DNA from: Kitagawia praeruptora
Lineage: Eukaryota; Streptophyta; Magnoliopsida; Apiales; Apiaceae
DNA length: 64,000 nt
Direction of reading: 5' to 3'
Assembly (NCBI GenBank): GCA_037693485.1
Contig: CM075344.1
Coordinates: 23,396,501-23,460,500 of the forward strand
The first letter of the stretch is position 1, and every line of letters starts with the position of its first letter. A program made the position numbers and the translations under genes. Below the pieces are notes generated by a model. The model made no database searches. It was not told where the DNA came from and saw only the letters and a list, made by a program, of their open reading frames with translations. Shown piece by piece: positions 35,876 to 47,199 of the stretch.

Positions 35876-36040
35876 GTTGACCTGCTTCTAAATTTTTGTT
35901 CGGAGATGCGGTTTTCTTCTGTTCTTGTTGGTCATGATGATGGAGGCATGCTTGCTCTGAAAGCTGCACAGAAAGTGATGTCCTCTGCGACCTCTGTAAA
36001 TGTTCCTGGTTCAAATCATGACTTCAAGAGCTCTGAGTAG
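35876..36040 (+). pseudogene. captured alpha/beta-hydrolase fragment
   Basis: 55 codons open after an AG acceptor (35874-35875): VDLLLNFCSEMRFSSVLVGH, then DDGGMLALKAAQKVMSS, with TAG at 36038-36040. This matches the nucleophile-elbow region (GHDDGG) of plant alpha/beta-hydrolases of the membrane-associated type. One Val of the usual SSVVLVGH is missing. It is a single exon, the last captured piece before the right end of the CACTA element. Confidence 0.7.
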
Positions 36041-36512
36041 CGTTCTATCGTCTCATCTCCACTATAATGACCTATATTTTTGTTTTGTTGATGTAAGCAT
36101 TAAATTGGAATTTTTTAATAGCAGAATTTATTTATGCATTTTGTGATCAAAATTTTATGACTTTCTTTTGCGAGTATAATATTGTTTTTGTATGTTTATT
36201 ATTTTTGAAAATGGTAAGAATAGCACAGGTAAAAAGGTAAAAAGGAAGGCAGAAAAATAAATATATAATTTTTTTTTAAAAAAAATTGTCACTTACATAG
36301 CGCTTTAAAAAAAGCTATACAAGAACATGTGCTTAGGAAACATTTACTTAGATAGCGCTTCTGAAAATGCTATCTTAGAACTGCACTTACAGAATGGCAA
36401 AAAAAACGCTACGTAAGTAATCCTCACTTCAATAGCGGCTACTTAGATAGCGTTTAAAAACGCTATGTAAGAGCTAAAAAAAACGCTATCTAAGTTCAAA
36501 TCTGTAGTAGTG

Positions 36513-36924
36513 ACGGTTCTACTAAGAATAAACAAAGAATTTGAAATTTCAATGAATTTCTGAGCATGCATGTAATACATAAAAGAGCAGCGGCCTAAGC
36601 ATTACATCAAATACCAGAGACTTATGAATTATCGTTGGTTTTTGGATATTAGGCAGAACAATTTTTTTTTCCTGATTTATAACTAAAAATACGTGATTCA
36701 AAAACAAATCTCCTAAAATTTTCAACAGCCTAGATTAACCTCCTTGGTTCCGTCTCTGATTACAGTAGAACCTCGATAAATGAATATTCGATAAACGAAT
36801 AACCTTATCAAATGAATAATTTTTTCCGATCCCGACATAATAGAGATAGTGTATTTTTGACAATAAAATTTTCCAGCGTATTCATTTATGGAGGTTTAAC
36901 TGTATAAGATAAATATATATGTAC
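36513..36924. other. intron-like flank of the orphan AAA first exon
   Basis: DNA between the CACTA right end and the donor of the exon at 36925-37104. A hairpin-prone ATTCGATAAACGAATAACC stretch lies near 36786. No coding signal was found. Confidence 0.4.
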
Positions 36925-37104
36925 CTCGTACGAATCAGTTTTAATGTGAGGTCGACCTAGACGTTTGGCAATGTCCTTCTTAAGTTTAGCTGCTCTCTTG
37001 GATGCTTCTCGGTTGGGGTCAAGCAAGACGACATTCAAAGAGTAGGTACTATAAACGCCGAGTGCAACGGATAATAGGTCTAGCAAAAACTCTCTTACTT
37101 TCAT
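36925..37104 (-). CDS. orphan first exon of an Msp1-like AAA gene
   Basis: 60 codons from ATG 37104: MKVREFLLDLLSVALGVYST opens a hydrophobic anchor, followed by the stalk LDPNREASKRAAKLKKDIAK and RLGRPHIKTDSYE, ending GAG|GTACAT in phase 0. It matches exon 1 of the two-module gene (24070-23876) and the conserved plant Msp1 N-terminus. A TATATAAAGC box (minus strand, about 37212-37221) and an AT-rich leader precede it. No AAA core exon follows for 8.4 kb on the minus strand, so it is cut off from its gene unless a very long intron joins it to 28531. Confidence 0.75.
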
Positions 37105-37241
37105 CTTCTTCTTCAAGAAATATATATGATGAGATTTTTTTAAAGATTTTGCAAGTCTGCAAGGATTTCAGGGAATAAAGGCACGAAAGATTCGAGGGTT
37201 TATATGTACTAGCTTTATATATCTTATAACTGTGAAATGCA

Positions 37242-37830
37242 CCGTTATAAGTATTTCAGTTGTTGGGGTGAGGATTTCAGTTGTTGGGGTGAGAAGAAGA
37301 GGCAGACCGAGGAGGTCGTGGGAAGAACAGCTCAGGATGGATTTGAAGGCCGTAAACTTGGACGAGAACGCGATAGCCGATAGGAGTTGTTGGAGGCGCC
37401 AGATTAGAGTTGTTGACTCCCTTCTAGGGAGTGGTTCTGTGGTTGAGAGCCTCAGAGTTGGGCTCTCTCGTTTAGCATTAGCTTAGTAGCTTGGCTTTTC
37501 ATCCTCATATTGTCTTCTGTTTTCTTATTTGGCAGGCGCAGGGAGCTTGGCTGGAGGTCTTCCTAGATCAGGAGAAGAGTGCCCCTTGCCCGAGTAGGTA
37601 AGCCCCATGAGATCCAGGCCATGGGCCCAGGTTCGGTCGACTACTTTACCCACCTTTATCATCATTGTATTAAATTCACTTTGCTATTCGGTGCACTAAG
37701 CCGGGGGTCTTCACGGAAACAGCCTCTCTACTGTAAAGTAGGGGTATGGTCTGCGTACATTGTACCCTCCCCAGACCCTGCTTCATGCGGGATATACTGG
37801 GTATGTTTGGTTTGGTTTGGTTTTATTTAC
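37242..37830 (+). mobile_element. 5'-truncated RTE-like LINE 3' end
   Basis: The plus-strand frame at about 37280-37400 reads RRRGRPRRSWEEQLRMDLKA, NLDENAIADRSCWRRQIRV, a motif common at the C-terminus of plant RTE-type LINE reverse transcriptases. The 3' UTR has the typical AAACAGCCTCTCTACTGTAA and GGTCTGCGTACATTGTACCC, ending in a (GTTTG)n-like tail near 37805-37825. It starts about 130 bp upstream of the orphan AAA exon. Confidence 0.75.
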
Positions 37831-39115
37831 CTATTAGAATATAAATCTAAAATTTATAAATGATTCTATACAATTTTATTCTCATATTAATTAATTTTGT
37901 ATTTTGATTTTAGTTAGATGGATTTTAATATCTTATCCGTATAAAGAACTTCCAAAGTTGTGTATATTAGAACAAAGTAATGCATTTGAGTTAAAATAAA
38001 TAAAAATAAATATTAATTAGACTTTAACCCTCATTTTACGGTTTTCGTTCCAGCTTGAATCTATATATCAGATTTATACGATTTTATAGTCCACATAAAT
38101 TGACGAAATGATTTTTAATTTGATTATAATTTAACAATTATTATTCAACTGTAGTTAATCGGGAAAAAAAATAGAAAAGAAAGCTATAAACTATTCTATT
38201 TAAAATTCTATTCAATTTAGAAACTTATTTATATTTGATTTAAATTATTAAAATATAGTTTTTAGTATATGGAAATAATAATTCTACTAACAATCAAATC
38301 TCTTTGTAATATTAAATCTAACGATTCTTATCTATTTATTTAAGATCTAACGATTCTTATTAGTTCGATCAGTAAGGACCAAACTTGTCAAACATCACTA
38401 TTAAGCTTATTATATGCTTGTTTATAATTCGTGCAAAACATGGTTCTTTTTATTCATTTATTAACTTAATAATAACTTATATATATTATGTATTAAAATT
38501 ATTAATTTGTTTTAATTGTTTAAATGAAAATTTAATTTTTAGTAATTTTAGAACTTTTAGTGATTTAAATATTATTAAATATCTATGTTTTTATTGTGAT
38601 TTGAATACCTAACTTATTTTTGTGGTTTTTAAAACTAATATATAAATAAAGTTGAGTTCTAGTAAAAATTTTCTTACACAAATTTACAAACTTTTCATGT
38701 TCAACACATATGTAACGTGGGTTCAACATCACAGTTAAATAATAATTAAAATTTTATTGAATATACATAATTTATAACGAACCATATTTACAATATTTTA
38801 TAATTAATTGGAAACATATTTGCAATATTTATTACAAAAAAATGAAATTATTTTATAACAATTGTTCAACAAATATATAAATTGAGTTTAACATCATACT
38901 TGTGTTGAATCAAAACATACTAAATAAATTTACATTGGTATGATTAAAAAAATATAAAAATTTAATAATGATTCACATATTTATACCCTAATATGATATT
39001 GGTTAACCCAAAAAAGATAATTGAGAATTATATAATATTTATTCAATAAAATTTTAACTACGGTTCAACACACTCGTATATTAAACAATAAAAAAATTAT
39101 ATTTTAATACCCTAA
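37831..39115. other. AT-rich DNA with Helitron-family similarity, no gene
   Basis: Parts near 38080-38340 (TTAATTTGATTATAATTTAA, ATCTAACGATTC) resemble the Helitron-like copies at 46.2-49.4 kb. No ORF is supported. Confidence 0.4.
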
Positions 39116-39119
39116 TAAT

Positions 39120-39890
39120 TGCCCAAAATACCCATTTTTTCTCTACCCAATGCCCAAAATATCCAATTTTGAAAACACCGTCCAAAATACCCACGTGTCA
39201 CGCCCATGGGTAAGGCGTAACCAATGTTCTACTGTAGCCGTTGAACCACCTCCCGCCGGCGACAACTCTCGATTTGGGGGTTTCAAATATCGCGAATCAA
39301 ATGTTATGAAATTGGTATGGATGTGTAGAGGGTGAAGAGACGAATCGATTGGTGTGTATAATGTTATTGAATAAACACGGAAGAGGGGTGAACGGAGGGA
39401 GAGAAAAATGGTCGCCGAAATCGCGATTTTGAAAGGGTGGTCGCGAGATCTCGAAATCCGAACAATGATATGTTATGAAACCTGTGTAGGATTGTAGATG
39501 AGATGATGCCGGTTCGATTGGTATATAGCTCGTGACTGGAACACGACGGGAGAGAGGTGAACAGAAAAAAGAAGAGAAGTCGCCGATGGATTGCAAAATC
39601 ACCAGAGCTCGCGAACGAAGGAGACGATGGATACGCATGTTCAAGAAGCGTATCCTCAGATGCGCCTTCTTGAACGGCGTATCCACACCCACCTGCACCT
39701 ACGTGAATAGCGTGTCTAATGATTACTCTGTTCACAGAAGCGTAACTGATACAAAACTCTAACCCCATAGGCGTATCCGAGGATACTCCTCCACCAGAGG
39801 CGTATCCAATGGGTATTTTGGGCGCGCAACACGGGATTTAGGTATTTTGGTCAATGAATAATAAAAAGTGGGTAGAAAAGATAATCACCC
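39120..39890. repeat. repeat block bounded by TGCCCAAAATACCC / GGGTATTTTGGGC
   Basis: Left border words GCCCAAAATACCCA recur three times (39122-39196). The right border has the inverse GGGTATTTTGGGC (39810). Between them are a diverged duplication (CGAATCGATTGGTGTGTATA versus GTTCGATTGGTATATAGC) and five GCGTATCC words (39646-39806). Overlapping open frames exist on both strands (minus 39297-39698, plus 39532-39762), but none has a recognisable protein. The outline resembles the GATACGG blocks at 47.2 and 56.4 kb. Confidence 0.5.
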
Positions 39891-40970
39891 AATTTGGTAT
39901 TGGTGAATTCTTAAAAGATATTGAAGGATTTAATTATGCGTATTAAGTAAATATTTAATTATTATTTAATAAATGATGTTGAACCCAAGTTTCATTTGTG
40001 TTGAATATAAAAAGTTTATAATTTATATTTAATAAATGCTTGTAATTGATCCTCTTTCTATATAAATATATCATAATCCCATTACAGTTTATATAAAAAT
40101 TGAAGAATTTCTTAGAACATAAAATCCGATATCTAATTAAACAAAAATAACAATGTTCAAAACAAAAATCTGAGCAGATATTTAAGTAAGATCGAACCAT
40201 AAAAATGTACTAAATGTTTGATTAAACATTTTCAAAGTTTTTTTTTTTGCCAGGAACATTTTCAAAGATTAAGCGTCTTATTAAACATACTATACGGCTT
40301 AAGTGATTTTTAAAAATTAAGCGTTCTATTAGATGTATTATTATTATGTGAACAAAGCATGTTTACTTGCTAATTTTTTCATTTTAAAATATTAAAATTT
40401 GTTAGAAATTTAATTATAACTATGATTCAAAACGGAAAATACTTTGTTAGTTTATAATCTTTGTATATTTCAATTTTTGTAACTTAATTATTACATATTA
40501 GAATTTTATTTAAAAATTTAAATATGTTTTATTAATTCGTTTAGTTCTCCAATCGTTATAATTGCGATTTGCGTATTCTAAACACTCAGCTGAGCGGTTC
40601 CAGCCACACATCTAAACTATCTATACTTATATAATATAAGCAAACAGGGGTATAATTTGGTTATTTGGTTCAACCATCTAAAAGAATAGTGACCGTTAAA
40701 TATTTAGTAAATAGATGATAGTCGTTGGATCTAATAATAAGAAATATTTTATATTTAAATGCCTCGTCTAAAGATCCAAGGTTCGAATCCCGTCAACAAC
40801 AAATTTACATTAAGATTTTATATTATTAGTTCTAATCAATACATATCATTTATTAAATAACTATTATTATTACAAATATTTTTATTAATTTATATCAATA
40901 ATAAATTATTATACTCTATTTTATTTAATCATATAATTTTAAAGGTATAACCGGTGTTTTACACGTCAGC
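39891..40970. other. AT-rich intergenic DNA with a Helitron-like 5' end
   Basis: CTATACTTATATAATATAAG and AACAGGGGTATAATTTGG at 40621 match the tandem copies at 24566. I see no gene. Confidence 0.4.
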
Positions 40971-41935
40971 CACTACAAGAAAACTCGGCTAAAATCGACT
41001 GCACAAATTCGACTGGTCTAAATTCGACCGGATCCAGTCGAATTAAGAGTCAATTCCAATAAATTATTGGTCAGACTTAAATTCGATTGCTATGAGTCGA
41101 TTTTAAGAGCAGTCGAATTTAAGCAGTCGAATTTAGATGTGCGATCGAATTTAACCAGTCGAATTTATTTCCCGCCTAAATTCCCGCCTAAGCTTATTTT
41201 AGTAAGTTTATAAACTCGACTGAAGGCAGTCGAATTTATAAAATCGACCGCAAGCAGTCAAATTTATAAATTCGACTGCTATTATAAATTCCACCGACTT
41301 TAGTCAAATTTATAAATTTGACTGCTATCAGTCAAATTTATAAATTCGATTGGAAGCAATCAAATTTATAAATTCGACTGCCTTCTATAAATTCGACTGA
41401 CTTCAGTCAAATTTATAAATTTGACTACAACCAGTCGAATTTAGTGTCAGGTCAGCAATCCGTGTGAAACTAAGTTTAAGCAGAAAAATTTCCGCCAAAC
41501 TTTTTTCAAAATATTTAAAATTAAATTCGACCGAAAGCAGTCATATTTATAAATTCGACTGCAATCAGTCATTCTAATTAGGAAATTAAATTCAAAATTT
41601 ATTTAAAAAATTTAAAATTAATCCTTAAATTATAAAACAATTACCACAATATCCTTATAAGATGAACTACAAATTATAATTTACTTTACCTATTTGGGAT
41701 AATTTTTTTTTAAAAATGTAAATAAAGTGTTGATTTTATATTTGTTAAGAAGTTTGGAAAATTTTAATAAATACTTACCAATTTTAAAAAATTATGATTT
41801 TTTTTATAGTAAATTTTGATAACATATCGTATTCAATAAAAATGATGAGAGACTGTAACAGTGTGAGTTAAAAAAAACATATTGTATTCAATAAAAATGA
41901 TGAGAGACCGTAACAGTGTGAGCTAAATATTTTTT

Positions 41936-43046
41936 AACGATCCAACCGTACGGATGTCAATATATATCTAATATAATGATATTCCCAAAGTTTCAGAAAA
42001 TAAAAAATTAATTTGATTGGGAATCTTAGTAGATCACTATTATTTTCAATATGACTCGTAACTAGTGCTTTGTCACCGATTATTGTTTCTATTTTTTTAA
42101 AAAAAAATTGAACGATCCAACCGTACGGATGTCAATATATATCTAATATAATGATATTCCCAAAGTTTCAGAAAATAAAAAATTAATTTGATTGGAAATC
42201 TTAGTAGATCACTACTATTTTCAATATGACTCGTAACTAGTGCTTTGTCACCGATTATTGTTTCTATTTTTTTTTAAAAAAATTGAACGATCCAATCGTA
42301 CGGATATCAATATATATCTAATATAATGATATTTCCAAAGTTTCAGAAAATAAAAAATTAATTTGATTGGAAATCTTAGTAGATCACTATTATTTTCAAT
42401 ATGACTCGTAACTAGTGCTTTGTCACCGATTATTGTTTCTATTTTTTTTAAAAAAAATTGAACGATCCAACCGTACGGATGTCAATATATATCTAATATA
42501 ATGATATTCCCAAAGTTTCAGAAAATAAAAAATTAATTTGATTGGGAATCTTAGTAGATCACTATTATTTTCAATATGACTCGTAACTAGTGCTTTGTCA
42601 CCGATTATTGTTTCTATTTTTTTTAAAAAAATTGAACGATCCAACCGTACGGATGTCAATATATATCTAATATAATGATATTCCCAAAGTTTCAGAAAAT
42701 AAAAAATTAATTTGATTGGAAATCTTAATAGATCACTATTATTTTCAATATGACTCGTAACTAGTGCTTTGTCACCGATTATTGTTTCTATTTTTTAAAA
42801 AAAAAAATTTGAACGATCCAACCGTACGGATGTCAGTATATATCTAATATAATGATATTTCCAAAGTTTCAGAAAATAAAAAATTAATTTGATTGGAAAT
42901 CTTAGTAGATCACTATTATTTTCAATATGACTCTTAACTAGTGCTTTGTCACCGATTATTGTTTCTATTTTATTTAAAAAAAATTTGAACGATCCAACCG
43001 TACGGATGTCAATATATATCTAATATAATGATATTCCCAAAGTTTC
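41936..43046. repeat. tandem array, about 175-bp unit, six full copies and one partial
   Basis: Units begin AACGATCCAACCGTACGGAT at 41936, 42111, 42286, 42461, 42635, 42812 and 42988 (spacing 174-177). Copies differ mainly in the length of a T/A-rich junction and in single bases. The last copy stops after CAAAGTTTCAGAAAATAAA at about 43046. It lies wholly inside the CACTA element. Confidence 0.95.
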
Positions 43047-43049
43047 AGA

Positions 43050-43132
43050 AAATAAAACCTTACCTAAATTTAAAACCTTACCTAAATTTAATTTTTTTTT
43101 TAAACCTTACCTAAATTTAAAACCTTACCTAA
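43050..43132. repeat. four short tandem repeats AAACCTTACCTAAATTT
   Basis: Four copies of the roughly 17-bp unit directly follow the 175-bp array, interrupted once by a T-rich run. Confidence 0.85.
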
Positions 43133-45490
43133 ATATATATCAGTCGAATTTATAAATTCCCGCCAAAATTTTGCCAAAATATTTAAACTTAAATTCGACC
43201 GAAAACAGTCATATTTATAAATTCGACTGCAATCAGTCATTCTAATTAAAAATTAAATTCAAAAATTATTTAAAAAATATAAAATTAATCCTTAAATTAT
43301 AAAAAAATTACCACAATATCCTTATAAGATGAACTACAAATTTTAAAATTTACTTTACCTATTTGGGACAATTTTTTTTAAAATTTAAATAAAGTGTTGA
43401 TTTTATATTTGTTAAGAAGTTTGGAAAATTTTAATAAATACTTACCAATTTTAAAAAATTATGATTTTTTTTATAGTACGTCTTGATAACATATCGTATT
43501 CAATAAAAATGATGAGAGACCGTAATAGTGTGAGTTAAAAAAAACCTTACCAATACGATATTTTGTTATTGAATGATTGAAATGTAGGATTTAAGGTTTA
43601 TGTTTAGGGGTTTTAAGGGTTAGTAATTTAAATTTTTTAAAATTAAAATTTGAACGATCCAGCTGTATGGATGTTAAGATTAATATATTTTAAAAGTTTT
43701 TACAAAAAATCAATAAATAAAAAATAGCGCATGTTGAATATTATAATGGTCAAAAAAATATGTTGATTAATTTTCGACCGAAAGCAGTCATTTTTATAAA
43801 TTCGAGGGTAAAACCTAGCTATTCGAATTTAGCTAAACTCGACCGGATACAGTCGAATTTATACATTTGACTGCAACCAGTCGAATTTATAAATTTGACT
43901 GCACCAGTCGAATTTATAAATTTGACTGCAACCAGTCGAATTTATAAATTTGACTGCAACCAGTCGAATTTACTGCCAGGTCAGCAATCCGCGTGAAACT
44001 TATCCAACGATCCAGATTCAACATACTAACATATTAATCCAACGGTTTGTATCCGTCACAGCAAATCCCACACATTTATATATAATTCCCACACATTTAT
44101 ATATAATTCCCACACATTTATATATAATTACATATACACAAACTTCATCTTCCTCCCCTTTCTCTCCCTCATCTTCCTCCCCTTTCTCTCCCTCATCTAT
44201 ATACACACATATACCTACATATACATAAATATAATTATATATACCAAATCTCTATATTTCTTTCAAAATATACATACTAACACCTAGAAAATCAACTTGT
44301 GGAATGTCAATTTCGGTGACAAAAATAACTCCGACTACTCCTACAACTCCGGCAATCATGCAAATTCCGGCAACCAAAACAATTCCGGCAATTGAAGCAA
44401 ATCCGGCAAAAAAAATAATTTTGGATGTTTCCATGCAACTACATTAGGAGCAAATTCGTATATTTTTAAATTTGATTAGGAAACTTGAGTTTGAGTTAAA
44501 TTTGTAATAAAAATATATTTTAAAAATATTATAATATTTGATATGAAGTTATTGTTGTTCTTGAATTAGTTTTATATATGAATTATGTTATATTTGTGTT
44601 GATTACTTTATTGCAACCTATCTTCAAAGGTAACAAATATATTCAGAACATTCAAAACAATGCAGTTGAGAGCAGCAGAAAGCTGCTGAATTTTCAAGAT
44701 ATGGTACAATAAAATTGACTGTTCTCGGTCGAATTTATAAATTCGACTGCCTTCGGTCGAATTTATAAATTTGACGGGGTCCAGTCGAATTTAAGGTGAT
44801 CAGGCGGCAAATTCAAAATTTTGAAATTTTTAAATTTTTTCAGGCGGCAAATTCAAAATTTTTAATTTTTCAATTTTTTTCAAAATTGCGGCCAAATTTA
44901 AATTCGACCGTATCCAGTTAAATTTATAAATTCGACCGTATCCAGTCGAATTTATAAATTCAACCGGAATCCGTCGAATTTAGAAATTCGACCGGAAGGT
45001 ACCTTAGACGCCAAATTCAAAATTTTCAAAACTGCGGTCGAATTTAGACCAGTCGAATTTGAGCAGTCGAATTTATTAAATTCGACTGCTTTTTGCTAAA
45101 TTCCACTAAGCTAGAATCGACTGCCAATTTGCAGTCGAATTTAGCTAAATTCGACCGGATCCAGTCGAATTTAGCTAAATTCGACCGCAAATTGGCAGTC
45201 GAATTTAGCCGAGATTCTAGTAGTGAGCGTTGACTAACATCCGTTAGTCAAAATCTGACGGAATGACTTAAATCAAATTTTTTGAAAGTTAAGGTATCAA
45301 ATAATTGGGTTTTATAGTACAGGAACCTAGACCATAAACCGGCTATAATTCAGGGACGAATGAATTAATTTTTTATTCTTGAAATTAATAACATAAATAC
45401 TAAATTTTAAATTTTTTAATGAAATTCGAATCTTAAATTTTAGTATTTTTAAAGAGATAAATATTAGATATAAATTTATTGTTAATGAGT

Positions 45491-45803
45491 ATGGATACCC
45501 TAAACATGAACATGTTGGGGCTGACTAATTAGAGAACCGGTGCTAGGTTTTTGCTCACAAGCACCAGTGAGGTATATGGTGATCCGCTTGAACATCCCCA
45601 AAAAGAGACGTATTGGAAAAATGTGAATTCAATAGGTGAAATGACGTGCACTTGAATTCTTTGTCAATGGACAGTTTGTGTTTTGATTTATTTGTTTATG
45701 TTCATAATGCTTTAAAATCTTAGGTGTAAGGAGTTGCTATGATGAAGGCAAACGAAGTGTTGAGACTTTGGCTATGGATTATCATCGAGGTGCAGGCGTT
45801 AAG
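45491..45803 (+). pseudogene. UXS: UDP-glucuronate decarboxylase (UXS) fragment
   Basis: Two exon pieces (45491-45635 and 45724-45803) join in frame across an intron with GT and AG borders. They read TLNMNMLGL, TGARFLLTSTSEVYGDPLEH and VRSCYDEGKRSVETLAMDYH, the core of the short-chain dehydrogenase-type enzyme that makes UDP-xylose. The active-site YxxxK appears as YDEGK. TAG at 45530-45532 interrupts the frame, where relatives have a Lys/Glu-type codon before RxGAR. Only about 100 of some 340 residues are present, so it is a dead fragment. Confidence 0.8.
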
Positions 45804-45914
45804 GTATAAAATAGTTTGCTTAAATATTAGCAAAGGTCTTGTGTCAGTTTACCTGTGAAATAGATCATTAAAAGAATTAGTATGAAAAGAAATTTCTACT
45901 AAAAGAATTAGCGT

Positions 45915-46050
45915 ATAATTCTTTTTTTTTTTTTGACAATAAACGAACTTGCATTAACAAAGCTTCAGAAACCGATTACAAGATGAGTCCTTAGACCAGA
46001 CATAGAATAAAGTCGCTCTCGCTAAGCTACGAGCCACAATAATAAAGAGT
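45915..46050 (-). mobile_element. LINE 3' tail remnant
   Basis: A T-run at about 45918-45934 (poly-A on the minus strand) precedes GACAATAAACGAACTTGCAT. Read on the minus strand, TGCAAGTTCGTTTATTGTC plus poly-A looks like a plant LINE tail. It is short and 5'-truncated. Confidence 0.5.
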
Positions 46051-46195
46051 ATAAATTCAATTACTTTGATTCACATATAGTTTTTCACGCATATTTTAAT
46101 ATTAATTTACCATACTAAAAATTTATTAAATATTACGTAGTTGTCGAGAATCGAACCTTTGAATACCATATTCCTTTATTATCCCATTACCCTTA

Positions 46196-47175
46196 CTAGC
46201 TTATAACCCGTGCAATGCACGGTTCCTTTTTTAAATTTTAAAATAATTTTACTTTTTTTTAATTTTATATGTTATTAATTTACATATAAAATTATTGTTA
46301 AAAAGTTGATAATACATAAGATTTTACACTTTCGATTTAATATTTGTACTCTACCTTGAATTATTAAAATTTTATTTGAAAGATTTTACAGCCCACGTGA
46401 AATTAACAAAAAAAATCTTTAATTTAGTGATAGTTTAACAATTATTTTCCGATTAAACCTACTCAGAAACAAATAAGAAAAGAAATTGGCGCTTTTTTAC
46501 ATTGAAAATTCTATTCGATTTATGAATTATACTTATAATTCGTTTTGATTTTCAAAATACCCTTGTTATTATTTGAAGATAGTTCTGCTAATAATAAAAT
46601 ACAATTTTAATAATAAGTGTATGAGAGATTTTGTTAAAATTTTTGATAATTGGTAGTATGGTCAAAATAAATAAGAACCGTTGAATCTTAAAATAAATAA
46701 ATGAAAACCGTTGGTGTTTCCATTTGAATAATAATTATTAAATCATCAATAAATTAAAGATAATTCTACAAGTTTCGCGTGAATTGTAAAATCATCCAAA
46801 TCTGATTTATAGATCTCAAGATAGAGCCCAAATAGTAAATATGAATATTTTTAATAAAAAAAACAAATAAAATTTAATTCTAATGCAACTTTTTTTAATT
46901 ATATCCTTTTTCAAATTATAATTTTTTTTTAAAAATTCAGTTCCAGTGCAACCTTTTCTAAATATATCGTTTTTAAATTATAATTTTATTTTTAAAATTC
47001 ACTTATAAGGCAACATTTTCTAATCATATCCTTTTTAGATTTTAATTTTCTCTTTTAATATGATATAATCTTGATCGTCTATTTTTTAAAAAATAGATTT
47101 CACGGTTGAGATTATTTTGGTAGTACAGTGACGAAAATTATGGATAAGATCTCTATTATGCTTATTATATATAAA
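46196..47175 (-). mobile_element. Helitron-like copy A (minus strand)
   Basis: On the minus strand it ends in a hairpin CCGTGCATTGCACGG, then GTTATAAG and CTAG followed by T, the Helitron 3' signature. Its upstream side ends near the GCTTATTATATATAA word (complement) at 47160. It has no Rep/helicase ORF. It shares its body with copy B (CGATTTAATATTTGTACTCT, CCCACGTGAAATTAACAAAA, TTTTGATAATTGGTAGT). Confidence 0.6.
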
Positions 47176-47199
47176 TACCTTATAAGAGAAAATGACCAA

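Larger units (their letters stand above)
32420..36512 (+). mobile_element. CACTA (En/Spm) transposon carrying host gene pieces, 4.1 kb
   Basis: Ends CACTACTACAAAATTGAAC and, inverted, CACTACTACAGATTTGAAC; the 3-bp target duplication is ACG at 32417-32419 and 36513-36515. Both sub-terminal regions carry many direct and inverted copies of ACTTAGATAGCG, as expected for transposase-binding repeats. No transposase is visible, so it is non-autonomous. The interior holds three unrelated gene fragments, all on the plus strand (33388-33873, 34579-34938, 35876-36040), with exon-intron borders preserved. The left interior also has a CT-rich stretch (32780-32850) and a tandem CCCCAATTCAAACTTTCGAT repeat (about 32861-32920). 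Confidence 0.9.
40971..45225. mobile_element. CACTA transposon with tandem array, 4.26 kb
   Basis: Ends CACTACAAGAAAACTCGGC and inverted CACTACTAGAATCTCGGC, inverted ends of about 31 bp; target duplication AGC at 40968-40970 and 45226-45228. The sub-terminal DNA holds dozens of AAATTCGACTG / CAGTCGAATTT words in both directions, typical of CACTA transposase-binding arrays. No transposase ORF is seen, so it is non-autonomous. The interior has a 175-bp tandem array, a roughly 400-bp duplicated flank (about 41480-41890 and 43140-43545), tandem CACACATTTATATATAATTC units (44071-44128) and a proline/CT-rich stretch. Confidence 0.9.

Noticed and set aside
39297..39768. Overlapping ORFs of 130 codons on the minus strand
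   Set aside because: They lie in a repeat block that is open in several frames, with no protein family signal.
41936..43046. Regular repeats that might suggest a CRISPR array
   Set aside because: Units of 175 bp are contiguous without unique spacers, inside a plant CACTA transposon; this is a tandem repeat.
44252..44434. 60-codon hydrophobic minus-strand ORF inside the second CACTA element
   Set aside because: Comes from a repeated AATTCCGGCAA(T/C) sequence; low complexity, no family match.
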